Assembly: GCF_022376445.1 (NCBI RefSeq)
Contig: NW_025954962.1
Span: forward strand, 1,488,001 to 1,552,000
Direction: 5' to 3'
Origin: Fomitopsis serialis
Taxonomy: Eukaryota; Basidiomycota; Agaricomycetes; Polyporales; Fomitopsidaceae
Length of the DNA: 64,000 nt
Positions 35,321 through 49,958 of this stretch are shown one piece after another (the first letter of the stretch is position 1; every line of letters begins with the position of its first letter). The translations under genes were made by a program, and so were the position numbers. The notes below the pieces were generated by a model, which ran no database searches, was not told the origin of the DNA, and was given only the letters and a program-made list of their open reading frames with translations.

Positions 35321-38300
35321 ATGCCTACCTGCAGGCGCAAACGCGTGGTCCTCATCGAGCCCACTCCGGAGCTCCTCCTCGCCGCAAAGACCAACCCCAA
35401 CAAGGAGGTCTACTTCCTAGGCCAAACCGGCGAGATCTTCGAGACTTACGAGTGCGTCTTGGTCCCTCGACCTCTATGGTCCTTCGTGAACTTGCTAAAC
35501 GCGTTCCTACCAGGGCGTATGCCGCACGCATGTCATTCTATCGCCTGAAACAGTTCCAATGCGAAGTCACAGGCAAGAGTGGCCTCGACTATTTCCAAGC
35601 TATGGAGAGTGAGCGGCAGGAGGCCCGTACAATGCATTCGAGGTTCCCGGATCCTCTCAAGGCTGCGGTATTGAGAGCAGTTCAGTGGCGTGCGTCCTGA
35701 CATCGTCGTCTCCTCCTTTTGTGCCAACTAACGCCGCGTATGCGCTGCTGCGCTTCAGAGGTGATGGGCCGCCTTGACCACCTAGTAGAGGAAGTATACC
35801 AACGCTTCAAGGATCGCTTCTACCCTAACGAAAGTACGTCTTGTGGCTCTGTCTAGTGTGTCCCGCCACAACTCATTGGGCCATCGCTGTAGGAGTTCTA
35901 GTTGAAATCGAAGGAGAGAAGTGCGTCGACCTTTCCTCACACTTAAGCCGTGCTCACTAGACCTCTCGTAGATACTCGCCCGCTTGATTCAAGTCATGCC
36001 GCCCAAGGTCGCGTCTGCGCCGTCGACCTCCAGACCGAGCTCGAGCGCTGCGGCATCTACTCCACGACTCCCCTGCCAGACGACTTTCCACCTCTCCACA
36101 AGATCGCTGAGGACATCAAGATTCCCGTTAAGGAAGGCAACGCGAAGGATGATCCCGCGAAGTACGTCTACAAGGTGCAGATCCTTGACCCCGAGCAACA
36201 GCCGGGGAGTAAGAGCCACGACAAGCATAAAGGCAAGGACGCCGCGAAGTTCAGTGGGTGATCATGGAGATCAACTGTGCCATCATGAGGTATGATGCAA
36301 GCTGCTGTCCATTCCTGCTGCTGACAGCCCTACCGTTCCGCCTACCAGCCGGGACAGGCTCACCTTCTCGAAGTCCATCTTGCGGCGGTTCATCCGCGAC
36401 TGCGTAGACCGCGCACCTGCGGTGGCTTCGCCTTGGACAGTGAAGACACCAATCGCGTTGCGGTATGGCGTGAACACCGTCATGCCCGAGGAGACGCGTC
36501 GCGGCGTGGACGCGATCAAGAAAGGCGAGACGGATAAGCGGAAGAAGGTCTGGGAGGAGAAAGAGGGACCTGTGACGAAGAAGCAGAAGAAGATGACTGC
36601 TGCCGCAGAGGAGAAAGGTATGTCCTTTCCATGGCTGACCAGTGGACTGCACTCACAATTTGATACAGTCAAAGCCCTTGCCGCAGCAGCGGAGAAGCGC
36701 GACCAGGATGCTCGCGAGAAAGCTGAGAAAGCCCAGCATGAGAAGGAACGACTTGCCGCGGAGAAGGCCAAGAAGAAACCTATCCGTTACCCTACAGAGG
36801 ACCTCGACGTCGTCCTCGGCGACAGGGAGAAGCGGGCGGGCATGAAGCTCAAACGGCCCGTGCCAAGTCGAGTTGCTATGCCCTTCGGTTACGACTCTGC
36901 CACCAATGAGCGTTTCTCATGGTCTGGAATTTCCTTGTTGTCTATGGGTGCGTCTCGTACAACTGTGCTGTGTCGGGCAAACACTGATGACTCCTGCCCG
37001 GCTAGTCAACCGCTGCATCTATCGCCTTTCACTATGGATGAGTTCGAGGCAGCTCTCCGTCATACTGCGTGGAGCCGGCGTGTTTGCTGCTTGCAGAGAT
37101 ACATGCCACACTGGTATACAACCTGCGGACTGTCCCATTCCAGCGACATAGTGCTGTCATGTCGTTGTATGAAGAAAAAGAAACTGCTAATGGCGGCGAC
37201 GACTTGCTCTTTGGCGTGTCTCTTGATCAGCTAATTGAGTTGTGGCGGATATGGGTAACAACTGGGAGCGCTCACCGCTCCGACACTCTGACGGTCGGGA
37301 GGGCTGGGAGGAATCGCTCATCGGATGTTTGAAAGACGTAAGCTCATTTCTCAGCGCAAAGAGGGCGCGGCGAGACTGATTGTTTTCCGTAGCACGCGGA
37401 CTACGAGAACTTCCCTCAAATGCGAGAGATCTTCACAAAACTGTTGTTTGCTCCCGAGCCTGCTACCGAAGCGTCGACGTCTGCTACTTCATCTCCATCG
37501 TCGAGTCCGGCGCCGGTCACTCTCGCCGTGCTATCTCATCCGAGCTTTCGGTATTACACCCTCTCAGCCGCAGAACGAGTAGCCATACTAGCCTTCATGT
37601 GCAACCTGGCGATTTCAAGCAAGGCCATCCATAGTCATATGGAGCGGTGCGAAGAGCAGCTGACCGCCCTACGCAAGGAGAAGATCGAAGTGAATAGGAC
37701 AAAGAAGCAATAGTAAGCGATCAGCTGTTCCTGTTGTTGTCATAGGCTCACCAGCCAGTATGGTCAGCTTGGAAGAGATGGGCGCATTAGGCGACGTCAA
37801 GGCCGCCGAGGCAGCTCTGAACGGCAACGCAGCCGACCAGGACGTCAAGATGCAAGATTCTTCTGACCTTTCTGATCTGCCCGGCTCTGACGATGAGACG
37901 GAGCGGCGCCGCAAGGAGACGCGCCGGACAGCGGCGAAGGATCGGGAACTCGCACGCGTGAAGGCTGCGTCGACAAAGCAGGCGATCGCAGAGCACCGCC
38001 GGCTGGACGAGGAGGTCAACAAGCTCGAGCGTCGCCTGGAGGGCATCGAGCGGGAGTTCAGGAAGCTGCTGGGCTCGGTACGAGCCAAGCCGCTGGGGAA
38101 GGACCGGTTCTACAATCGGATATGGTGGTTCGACGGGATGGGCGCGGCGTCGCTCGTGGGCAGCGGAGGCACGATACAGTATGGCTCTGGTCGTGTCTTC
38201 GTGCAGGGCCCAAGCGAGTTCGATATCGAGATTCTGCAGCGGAGGGAGGGAGACGTGACTGGGCGGCGGAAGGTAGAGGAGGGCGAGGAAGGTATGCTAG

Positions 38301-38683
38301 GAGTGGGCGAGTGGGCGGTATTCAACGATCTCGAAGAGGTACGTAGCGTGTTGCCCTCGATTTGCCTCGCTGAAGCTTACAGTAGCCCATGCAGCTGGAT
38401 GCCTTCGTGGCCTGGTTGAATCCGAAGGGTGTCCGTGAGCTGGCCCTCAAGAACGCTTTCTCGAAGTGGTGGTCGCATCTTGCACCCGGCATGCGCCGTC
38501 GCAGTGCGGTAAGACACCTTTCCATGTTATTTTTTCACCACTGACCATGGTCTACAGGATCTGGCTGCCAAGATTGTACAGCCTGAGGCACGACGAAGTA
38601 TGCGCACGAAACACGCCGCCGCGGACATCTCTCGCGAGCCGTATATGCAATGGACCAACAAGAAGGGCGCCGGCGCATCTTGA
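35321..38683 (+). CDS. Itc1/Acf1-type chromatin-remodelling subunit (WAC, DDT, WHIM), with about five one-base losses
   Basis: The start MPTCRRKRVVLIEPTPEL (35321) opens a WAC domain: NKEVYFLGQTGEIFETYE, FYRLKQFQCEVTGKSGLDYF, GRLDHLVEEVYQRFKDRFYP. Next come SILRRFIRDCVDRAPAVASP, a Lys/Glu coiled coil and KPIRYPTEDLDVVLGDRE. A DDT domain follows (FTMDEFEAALRHT, then LLLAEIHATLVYNLRTVPFQ), then WHIM regions (ERVAILAFMCNLAISSKAIH and PLGKDRFYNRIWWFDGMG). The end is SREPYMQWTNKKGAGAS, stop 38681-38683. Acf1/Itc1 proteins partner ISWI ATPases to space nucleosomes. Several joins require a missing base (near 35975, 36066-36090, 36914, 37067 and 37241), each time a loss, outside any usable intron. 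Whether the gene is broken or misread is open. Confidence 0.85.
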
Positions 38684-39289
38684 ATGACGCACCCGAGTCG
38701 TGTTATATTATCTGCACCATGTTTCCTCGTTCGCGAGCACTGTTTACTGCATTGCATGTCACGATTATTGTTTGGAATAGAACTCAATGTAATGTTGCGC
38801 ATGTACGCGCTTGGTCACGCGTATGTCACGGGAGCGCGTCGCGCCTCGTCGCGCCTGCGCTCCGTGAGGGCGACGCTGAGTCTGTCTCATCTCCCGCGCG
38901 CGGGCTGAGGTTGTTCTAGTTGTCTTTTCCCCGGTATACTTTGCCAACTAGCAAGGCAACATGATCCTTCTCGGTCTTCCTGGGCGCGGCTATCTAGCGG
39001 GGCCTGTTTCCGGATCTTGAAGCTTCTACAATTTTCGTGCCTTATGACACCCCTCAGTCAATTGTACTGTGCGCTGCCATTGTCCCCCTCCCTTCGCAGC
39101 ACGCCCATTCACCAGGCAAGCCACACCCGCTCAGCCTTATACCCTGCCCGGAGGCACCTGCTCAAAAGCAACGTCATTCGACGGTGCACCCGCCTGATAG
39201 CTACTAGCTATCTCTTGGCTCCCCGTTCCACCCTGATAACGAGTCTGCACGACCTTCACGATCCCTGCCCGACGGAGCGACGCGCTTGG
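38684..39289. other. Intergenic region upstream of the amino-acid transporter
   Basis: About 600 bases, presumably the 3' end of the Itc1-like transcript and the promoter and leader of the transporter. The region 38801-38900 is rich in GCG-type steps. No gene supported. Confidence 0.35.
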
Positions 39290-41576
39290 ACCCTGCTCAT
39301 CATGTCTTCTATGCCCTTGGAAATCACTTTCGACCCCGCTCATTGTCGGGAGTGCGGGATGTAATCGAGTCATGTGAGTACTCCCTTGAGCATGAATCTG
39401 TACTCACTGTGCATAGACCGACGTGCACAGGAATACCTTTCAGACTCCGTATCTGCCTCTGGGACTTCAGACGACGAAGACTTCCTGGAGGCAGAGGAGC
39501 CGACCATAGAGGAAGAGGACGGCGAGACTGCGGTTGCTCGCGAGGAAGAACAGCCGTTCGACGCTCTGTAAGTAACCTGCAGTGGGATGAAGACCTTACG
39601 CCAGGACCCTCCGGGCGACAAGTCGTCCCGAACAGACGTCCCTTCCTATTGCCGCAGAGGAGCTCGTCCCAGGCCACGGCCACTCTTGCTGGCACACCCT
39701 CACCGCCGACTCTGAAGGCCGAGGAGCGCACACCTCTTCTGAGAACGCCAACGGATATGTCCTACCTACGGCATGCTGAAGTCAGTCCACCGTCAGTTCC
39801 GATCCTAGTGAACGGAGATACTCTCGTAGAGCGAGCTATGTCCCGGCGTCCGTCGCAGATGAGCGTAGGTCGATCTGTGCGCCGGACTGTCAGCAAGACC
39901 AAGATCATCTCAGGGCACAGTACATATGGCCAAACGGTAGTTCACTCGTTGACAATCCTTACGCTCTCTTCTAACAGCATTGGCGCACTCAGCTCTTCAA
40001 CGCCATTGCGATTCTTCTCGGAATAGGTATGCTGTCTGAACCATTGGCCTTCGCGTACGCAGGCTGGATAGGAGGGACGGCTATCATCATTTTCTACGGC
40101 TGGATCACTTGCTATACGTGAGTTATCATTCTTGCCGTCTATAACCGATACTGACTGCCCTACCAGTGCAAAGATTCTCGCCCACATCATTCTAGACGAT
40201 CCCAAGCTACGGTCGTACTCTGACATCGGGAAGAAAGCATTTGGACCCCGGTCAGGTCCCTGGATCAGCGCAGTGTTTTGTTTAGAGCTCTTCACTGTCA
40301 GGTGGGTCTTGGGACACTCGTCCATAGCCGCAGGCGTACTTATGGTGGTACAGCGTTGCATTAGTGACTCTGTACGCCGATTCTTTGTACGCAGTCGCGC
40401 CTACATACTCCCCTGATACATACAAACTACTTGGTTTGATTGTGTAAGTGAAGCTATCGTCGAAACGTATCATGTTGCGTAAGCTAACTTGAACGCAGCT
40501 TAATACCCACAATGATTTTGCCCCTTTCTGTCCTATCCTACACGTCGATATTAGGCATTCTCTCGACGCTACTCATCATCGCAGTAATGGTGATGGATGG
40601 TCTCTCGAAACCAGACAGTCCCGGTAGTCTATGGGAACCAGCTCCTACAAGCTTGGGCATTCGCACCCCACTTCATCTAGGACTTGCTTTCGGGCTCTTC
40701 ATGGCGGGCGTGAGTTGCATCCACCATCCTTCGTTGTAGAGGCAGCATTGATCCATTTCGAGCAGTTCTCAGGGCACGCAGTCGTGCCGTCGCTCGTACG
40801 AGACATGATTGATCCGACGCAGTTCGACGCGATGATCACCCAAGCGTTCACGGTCGCTACCGGCATTTACGGTGTCATCGGTGTGGCGGGATACCTGATG
40901 TTCGGGGATGCCGTCAGTGAAGAGGTAAGCATTCGGATTGAGACATAGGAACAGTGTCTGATGCACCTCTAGTTCAGCCAGGACCTCGCAAAATACAGTC
41001 CGTTCCCGGTGCTTAACAGGATCGCCCTCTGGGGCCTTGTTCTAGCGCCTTTGTAAGTCTCATTGTAGAGTGCATTAGGGCTGTGCCATTGACATTGCGT
41101 GCATCTAGGTCGAAATACGCACTCGCAACTCGTCCAGTGGGTACCTCCGTAATAGAATGCTCAGTTCGGTTCGCTTATAGCCTTCGATACAGCTAAACCT
41201 CACACTAGAAATGATGCTGGGCCTCGACGGCGGCAGTGGCGTACTGGACGACCACGTCGTCAAAGCACCTTCACATGACCCCGAGACAGGGCGGCCAACG
41301 TCAAAACACAACCGCACACGCAACGGCATGCTCACAGCTGTCGAGCGCGCACTCTTCACGCTATGCTCGGTAGCTGTGTCGATTTTCGTCCCTGACTTCA
41401 GCTCGATGATGGCATTCCTCGGCGCGTTCTCGTCGTTCCTGCTCTGTGTCATCGGCCCGGTGTCGGCCAAAATTGCGCTGGCAGGGCGCTGTGGGTGGTG
41501 GGATGGTTTCCTGCTCGTGACCGGGATTATCATGGCTACTTGGGGGACAATAGCCTCCTTCTGGTCAATGCAATAA
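39290..41576 (+). CDS. Vacuolar amino-acid transporter, AAAP family (Avt1/Avt-like)
   Basis: The N-terminal exon reads SLSGVRDVIES, spliced to YRRAQEYLSDSVSASG and an acidic, Ser-rich cytosolic tail (LLRTPTDMSYLRHAEVSPPS). The first membrane segment is LFNAIAILLGIGMLSEPLAF and AYAGWIGGTAIIIFYGWITC. Further helices are visible at VALVTLYADSLYAVAPTY, LIPTMILPLSVLSYTSI, HLGLAFGLFMAGFSGHAVVP and IYGVIGVAGYLMFGDAVS, with a C-terminal set ending FLLVTGIIMATWGTIASFWS, stop 41574-41576. About eleven segments fits Aa_trans/AAAP carriers; the long acidic N-tail is typical of fungal Avt1-type vacuolar exchangers. All joins from 39400 on keep frame. I could not find a convincing start codon, so the 5' boundary is approximate. 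Confidence 0.85.
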
Positions 41577-41747
41577 ATAGATGCCTTGACGGGCAGAACA
41601 CTTGTGTCGTGTATGGTTCAGTACAGTGCCTGTGTCTTTTCTCAGCGGTGGAAGAGGATGCGCCGCGGACTCTCGTGCCCGATTACAAGCATCAAGCCTC
41701 CTGATATCACAAAGCATTACCTAGCGATACAACAAGAGTACAGTAGA

Positions 41748-42713
41748 TCATGCGGTTATGGCTGCGTGTGCGATGATTTTTGTGAGTTCTGTGGACGACG
41801 TCAGTAAGATACTGCCTGCCAAGGACTTCCGACCGGACTCACGAGGCAGCTGGATGGACTCTTGCACCACCGTCGACTGGGGGTTGTTGTCTAGGTTTGG
41901 TGGCACTACGATGACACCGGTCGAAGAGTCGACGGTCCAGCCAAGCTTCTCGACGTACGCAGTCAGCTCATCGCCTTGTGAGCCAGTTCAGCGAGACTGT
42001 GACTTGGAAACCCAAAATTTTGGATGATCACATACCTGAGAGGTCGAGGTAGGAGCCCAAACGTGCGCCGCCTATCCGCTTGAATGCGGCCTTCACTGCA
42101 CGGGTGGCGACGTCTCGAACCGCATTCTCGAAACCCACACACTCGACGGTGTAGTTGTCACGCAGCGCCTCCGCCTCCTCGGAGCGGTACGTTGCCCAGA
42201 AGGCAGGGAAGCGACATTGTTGGAGGAGATTGTACAGGGTGGTGAGGATGGGCAGGAGAGAGGGGAGCGGGTCCGGCTCGTCGGGGTTTTGGTTGACTGG
42301 CCGTTCATCGAGGAGCGAGAGGCAAAGGTTGAAGTCGGGGAAGGGGGACGAGGTCAGTGCCTTGATGAGGATGTTGATGGCAACGTCGGCGTTATATAGG
42401 TCAGGGTTGAATTGATAGCTTCACGGTTGCGTAAGAACAAACTTGAGTAAAGGCAAGGCCCGAGGAATGTGATCTATACGCACAGCTTCAAGATGGCGAG
42501 GTTTGCCAGACAGTCGTACTCCTCGCTTCTGATCTGGTGGTAAAGGTAATCCTCGAGGATTCCGACATTGTTCGGGTTGTAGCGATCTGAGTCACGGTCA
42601 ATCCTACGTCTTCTTTTCACCACAGATGAGTGCTCACCGACACCGGAGACAAGGTTTTCGATCAAGGGGGTCCTCGTGGGTGGTGAGACCCAGGTCGATG
42701 CGACTGAAGCCAT
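41748..42713 (-). CDS. EIF3K: Eukaryotic translation initiation factor 3 subunit K
   Basis: The start at 42713 gives MASVASTWVSPPTRTPLIEN. After an intron: DRYNPNNVGILEDYLYHQIR and EYDCLANLAILKL; then YQFNPDLYNADVAINILIKA, FPDFNLCLSLLDERPV, QQCRFPAFWATYRSEEAEAL and GFENAVRDVATRAVKAAFKR; then SGDELTAYVEKLGWTVD and a last short exon ending QLTKIIAHAAITA (stop 41748-41750). This is the full-length eIF3k HEAT plus winged-helix (PCI-like) protein, a subunit of the 43S-recruiting eIF3 complex. Four or more short introns join in frame. It is divergent from the WD40 gene at 42981. Confidence 0.93.
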
Positions 42714-42980
42714 CTTTCCAGTTTGAGCCAGTACGCGTGATGGTTCCCGAAGGGTTCAATTTTGCGATGAGGCCAGGTGCAGAGGCGTGTGCGATGCGAT
42801 GCAGCGTTTGCCAGTCGAAATCGGCGAAGCTTGAGAGGACAACTTTTGCAAGTGGGCGCTAACGCGGTCGACGTCTACGATCTGAGCGTCTACGATCTTG
42901 TTTCACGCGCGTTCAGAGTCGACGCGCCGCTACCCCGCCGCTACCTCCATGCTTTGTATGCCTGCAGACTCTCTTTTGCA
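42714..42980. promoter_or_regulatory. Shared divergent promoter, eIF3k / WDR5-like gene
   Basis: There are 267 bases between the two start codons, with no TATA box that I can see. Inferred from spacing. Confidence 0.5.
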
Positions 42981-46520
<3,540 letters not shown>

Positions 46521-47492
46521 CCGCCTCCGTGTCGCCTTGTCTGTTGATCACTCTCCCGGAGGTTGTACCATCATTGTATCACTCATGACCTTTGTACTAT
46601 CACACTAGTATCATGATCTATCGCAGAAGTGGGCGTCGTTGGGTGATATCTGATATATTCGCATTGCATTTTAAGGCAAAAGCACAGCGAAGAGAAAGCG
46701 GATCGGCGTACACCATGAAATCGAAATTCTTTAACTACACTGCCAGAAATCCTCCCGCAGGCATCCTGCGGGTGGGATATCCATCACTTTGACAGTAGTC
46801 ACACCTGCAGGATGCCTGTGATCCTTCATCAGAATAACTGCATTTCGAAGACGGTGTTCTGCCTGCAGGCTCACCTGTGCTCACGTCTGAAACTCATTGA
46901 TGGAACCGTAGGTGCGGTACGCCTGCCTTATTCGGTAATATCAGGTGACTACCTCCTTGCGAGCTGTAAGTCCGAGGTGCTCTTGGGGACCGCGGGCTGT
47001 GAGCGTCCTCGCGGTCTCTCAACCATCTCTAAAGAACTTCTGGGCACTGACACCATTTTCATATCTGACAAAACTCGATTTGATCCCGACTTCGCTGTGC
47101 ATATTGATATATTATCGCAGTAAGCCATGTCCAGGGAAGTCGTTGACTATCATAGACAAGTATATTGACTAGGCAATCAAGCCAAAATGGCGGAGTGGTC
47201 GGAGTGGCTGGCGTGGATGTGAGGGTTGCTAGTTCAATTCCTCATGGGTGTGATTAATTTTACCCTAATTTGCGCCGCTGATGCAAGTGAGACACACTCC
47301 ATTTGGGGACGATTATGTCACATCCGCTCACGTGCCCATCCTGCAGGATTTCTGCAGATCTGCCTGCAGGCGCGACATCGTCTTTGAACGGCACGACGCG
47401 CACAGATAAACTACCGGCTACGCACTGATCCACGCCGGGACGACCTTCAGGTTCGCCCACACATTTCGTACCGGTGGATTTGAGGCCGTGTA
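46521..47492. other. Gap with short palindromes and a tRNA-like segment
   Basis: The 8-base palindrome CCTGCAGG occurs four times (46804, 46862, 47340, 47363). A hairpin with 8-base arms and a 3-base loop lies at 46754-46772. A tRNA-like segment is at 47183-47255. No protein gene is supported. The mix suggests remains of a small non-autonomous element. Confidence 0.4.
47183..47255 (+). repeat. tRNA-like segment (possible SINE head or decayed Ser/Leu tRNA)
   Basis: ATGGCGGAGTGG at 47187 resembles the A box of Ser/Leu tRNAs (TGGCCGAGTGG), and AGTTCAATTCC at 47231 fits the B box (GTTCRANNC). The 44-base spacing is right for an internal RNA polymerase III promoter. I cannot fold a complete acceptor stem or a convincing anticodon arm, so it is not called as a working tRNA. 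Confidence 0.35.
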
Positions 47493-48521
47493 CTATGGCG
47501 TATCCGTATGAAGCTCGGTGTCGTGTTGACTGCTACTCGCCTTTTTGCGCCTTTTCCGCTTGTGCCCAGTTCCCGTCGAATGCAAATGCTCCTCCCCATC
47601 CTCTTCCGCCTCATCGTGTCCACGCTTCGATCCGGTCTGTCCCTCTTTTCCCTCACCTGTAGTCCTGTTCAGCTCAGACTCAGACTTCGGTTTCTTTTTC
47701 TTGACACTGAGCGGATTGGGTCCTTTGGGCCCTTTTTTCTTCTTAGGAGTTTCGGTCGGTGCGCTTGTAGACGGCAGCACAGCGATCTCTGGAGCAGATG
47801 GATGAAGCACTTGTTCCTCGGCCTATGAGGGGGGCAATGAGAACTACAACCGAGCCGTATGATCCTGCAAATGACGCACCGACTCCTTCGCTTCAAGTGT
47901 CGCCTTACTCGGTGGCTCCAGTATCATAACCGACCTGTTGATATGGACTAACGGTACTGCAGGTACGGTGCGCAGTTTCACGCGGAGCTCATGCGACTGT
48001 GTTGCGATAACGTAGCGATGCTTGTTCGTCTCGCCTGTTCTTCTCAGCACTTCTGAATATTCTGACAGAATAGATGAGATACATACCAACAACGCTGGCC
48101 AGACAGTCATCCCCAGGGATGGCCTCACGATGGTTGCACTTCCGTCGCTCGAACATCTTAGCAAGGTCAACAGCAGGTTGTTGGGCCTTGCCCTGGAGGT
48201 AAAGTTCGTGTATGCAGCATTGAGTGATCACTACAAGGCGGCTTCGCCGCGCGTTCAGCCAGCGGCCCATGTGTTGACAAGGCAGTGGCTTACTGGGTTT
48301 CACGGTGCCTTGTAGGACAGTCTCGAGTTGCTTCGTGAGCTCGAGCTTCTGGGTGATGGACGCCTTGCACATCTCGGAGTCAACTGAGAAGCATAATTAG
48401 TACCTAGGCCAAACAGAGAACCTACGGTCGCACCTAGCACCTGGTATGGTTGCCTGAAGCCGAATGACATGCAGTAGAGAGTCATGAGCTTGCGGTACGC
48501 TTTGGCTCGCTTCTGACGCAT
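47493..48521 (-). CDS. UTP23: rRNA-processing protein UTP23
   Basis: The start at 48521 gives MRQKRAKAYRKLMTLYCMSF and GFRQPYQVL. After introns: VDSEMCKASITQKLELTKQL, ETVLQGTVKPMITQCCIHEL, YLQGKAQQPAVDLAKMFERR and KCNHREAIPGDDCLASVV; then HRYVIATQSHELRVKLRTVP, VPLVHINRSVMILEPPS; and a Lys-rich tail with KGPNPLSVKKKK, stop 47493-47495. This is the Fcf1/UTP23 PIN-like family, with the Cys/His residues (MCKA, QCCIH, KCNH) of its zinc site. UTP23 acts in the small-subunit processome, releasing snR30 from pre-18S rRNA. Frames join cleanly. Divergent from EMC7. Confidence 0.93.
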
Positions 48522-48740
48522 GGTTGCAGAAAGATAGACGAAGTAGACTAGTGCTCAAAGGTTCAACCGCAGCAGACGGATGGTTCGGGTCTGCGCGTGC
48601 AAGGGGAAATTTGAGGCTGTTGACGGAGAACGAGAATCAATCTCGATCACTCCGGGGCGTTTATGTGGTGCTGTTGTGCAAGAGCCTCTACCACCTTCCT
48701 TTCTCGGCACTGCTCTCCCTCGTCACACTCCCATCCGACC
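48522..48740. promoter_or_regulatory. Shared divergent promoter, UTP23 / EMC7
   Basis: 219 bases separate the two start codons; pyrimidine-rich just before the EMC7 ATG. Inferred from spacing. Confidence 0.5.
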
Positions 48741-49770
48741 ATGCGCTTGCCCTTGACATTACTAGCCCTTGCGACGTGAGCTACTGCGCAATTATGAAAG
48801 TCCTGTAACGAGGCTCACTGGTATAGTTCTTGTTGTACAGCCCTCGCAGTGGATCTTAAAGGGCGAATACAATGGAACGAAATATGTCCCTGTGCGTACC
48901 TTTGCCTTGTCTGTCCAGACACACCAGACTCATCTACGCTTGGAAGCTCTTGGTGATCTCGGACAGTCGAAAGTCATCCTCGACAACGGGAAGCTGCGAG
49001 GTGGGATAACCAAGGATGGTGGTTTCGAAATGTGCGTGTACAGTACCGAAGGTTCGCTTCCGGTATTAACGTTAGCAACCTCGTCAATAGTCCGGATGTT
49101 TCCCCGGGAACATACATTCTCACTGTCATCTCTCACGACTTTCACTTCGACAAAGTGCGTAGTCTAGAATTACGCGACGTCCATGAGTTAACTCATAAGA
49201 CGCGCCAGCTCCGGGTGGATGTCTTCGAGACAGAATCGCTGCCAGAAATACGGCCCTACATTGCGGGGACTCCTCTATCTCCGCCATCATCCATCACTCT
49301 CCCGTATCCGATACTCCTCACTCCGCGGACGAAAAACGACTACTTCACGCCCCAGCAGTCATTCAACCTCATGGGGATGTTCCAAAGCCCCATGATGTTG
49401 ATGATGCTCGTCATGGGCGGTATGATGCTAGCAATGCCGTATATTATGGTATGAACACAGTAAACCTCCATTCAGTAACCTTGCATGTCTGATACCCCTG
49501 TAGAAGACTATGGACCCCGATTCTCTTCAAGACTTCAACAAACGCCAGGCGAGAATCGGAGCCCTGCAGAGCTCACTCCAGAGTGGTGATCTGAGCGGCG
49601 GGTCAGTCGCCCATCATCGCCTTCCTCTGCCACGCATCTCACATCTTGCCAGGTTGTCTGCCTTGATGAGCTCAGCACAGGATGAGTCCTCGGCCAGCAC
49701 CGGTACGGCGAAGCAGACGTCATCATCATCCGGTGTAAAGCAGCGCGGTGGCAAGAACAGGAGACGGTGA
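48741..49770 (+). CDS. EMC7: ER membrane protein complex subunit 7
   Basis: The start at 48741 gives a signal peptide, MRLPLTLLALATSCCTALA (intron inside), followed by VDLKGRIQWNEICP. After a further intron comes GQSKVILDNGKLRGGITKDG, then PDVSPGTYILTVISHDFHF and LRVDVFETESLPEIRPYIAG, a beta-sandwich like those of EMC7/DUF2012 proteins. A proline-rich loop, one transmembrane segment (FQSPMMLMMLVMGGMMLAMP) and a cytosolic tail (DPDSLQDFNKRQARIGALQS) end in GGKNRRR, stop 49768-49770. EMC7 is a lumenal subunit of the insertase that places transmembrane segments in the ER. Introns keep frame. Convergent with RdRP copy 2. Confidence 0.9.
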
Positions 49771-49958
49771 CACGCACAACCTCTTTCACTCTCGCCATCG
49801 ATATGTATCTAAGCAATATTATTGACCGTGATTACTGTAACCCTCTTGTCGTAGAACAGCACTTCTGCGTGAGCATCCTATGTGCCAGCTTGGTTCAGCG
49901 ACCAAGCTCCAATGAAAGTTTGCAAGTCACTGACCCAGTTAACTTTGCTTAGTCGACT

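Noticed and set aside
47183..47255. A functional tRNA gene
   Set aside because: A and B boxes are present but no closed acceptor stem or clear anticodon arm; kept only as a tRNA-like segment.
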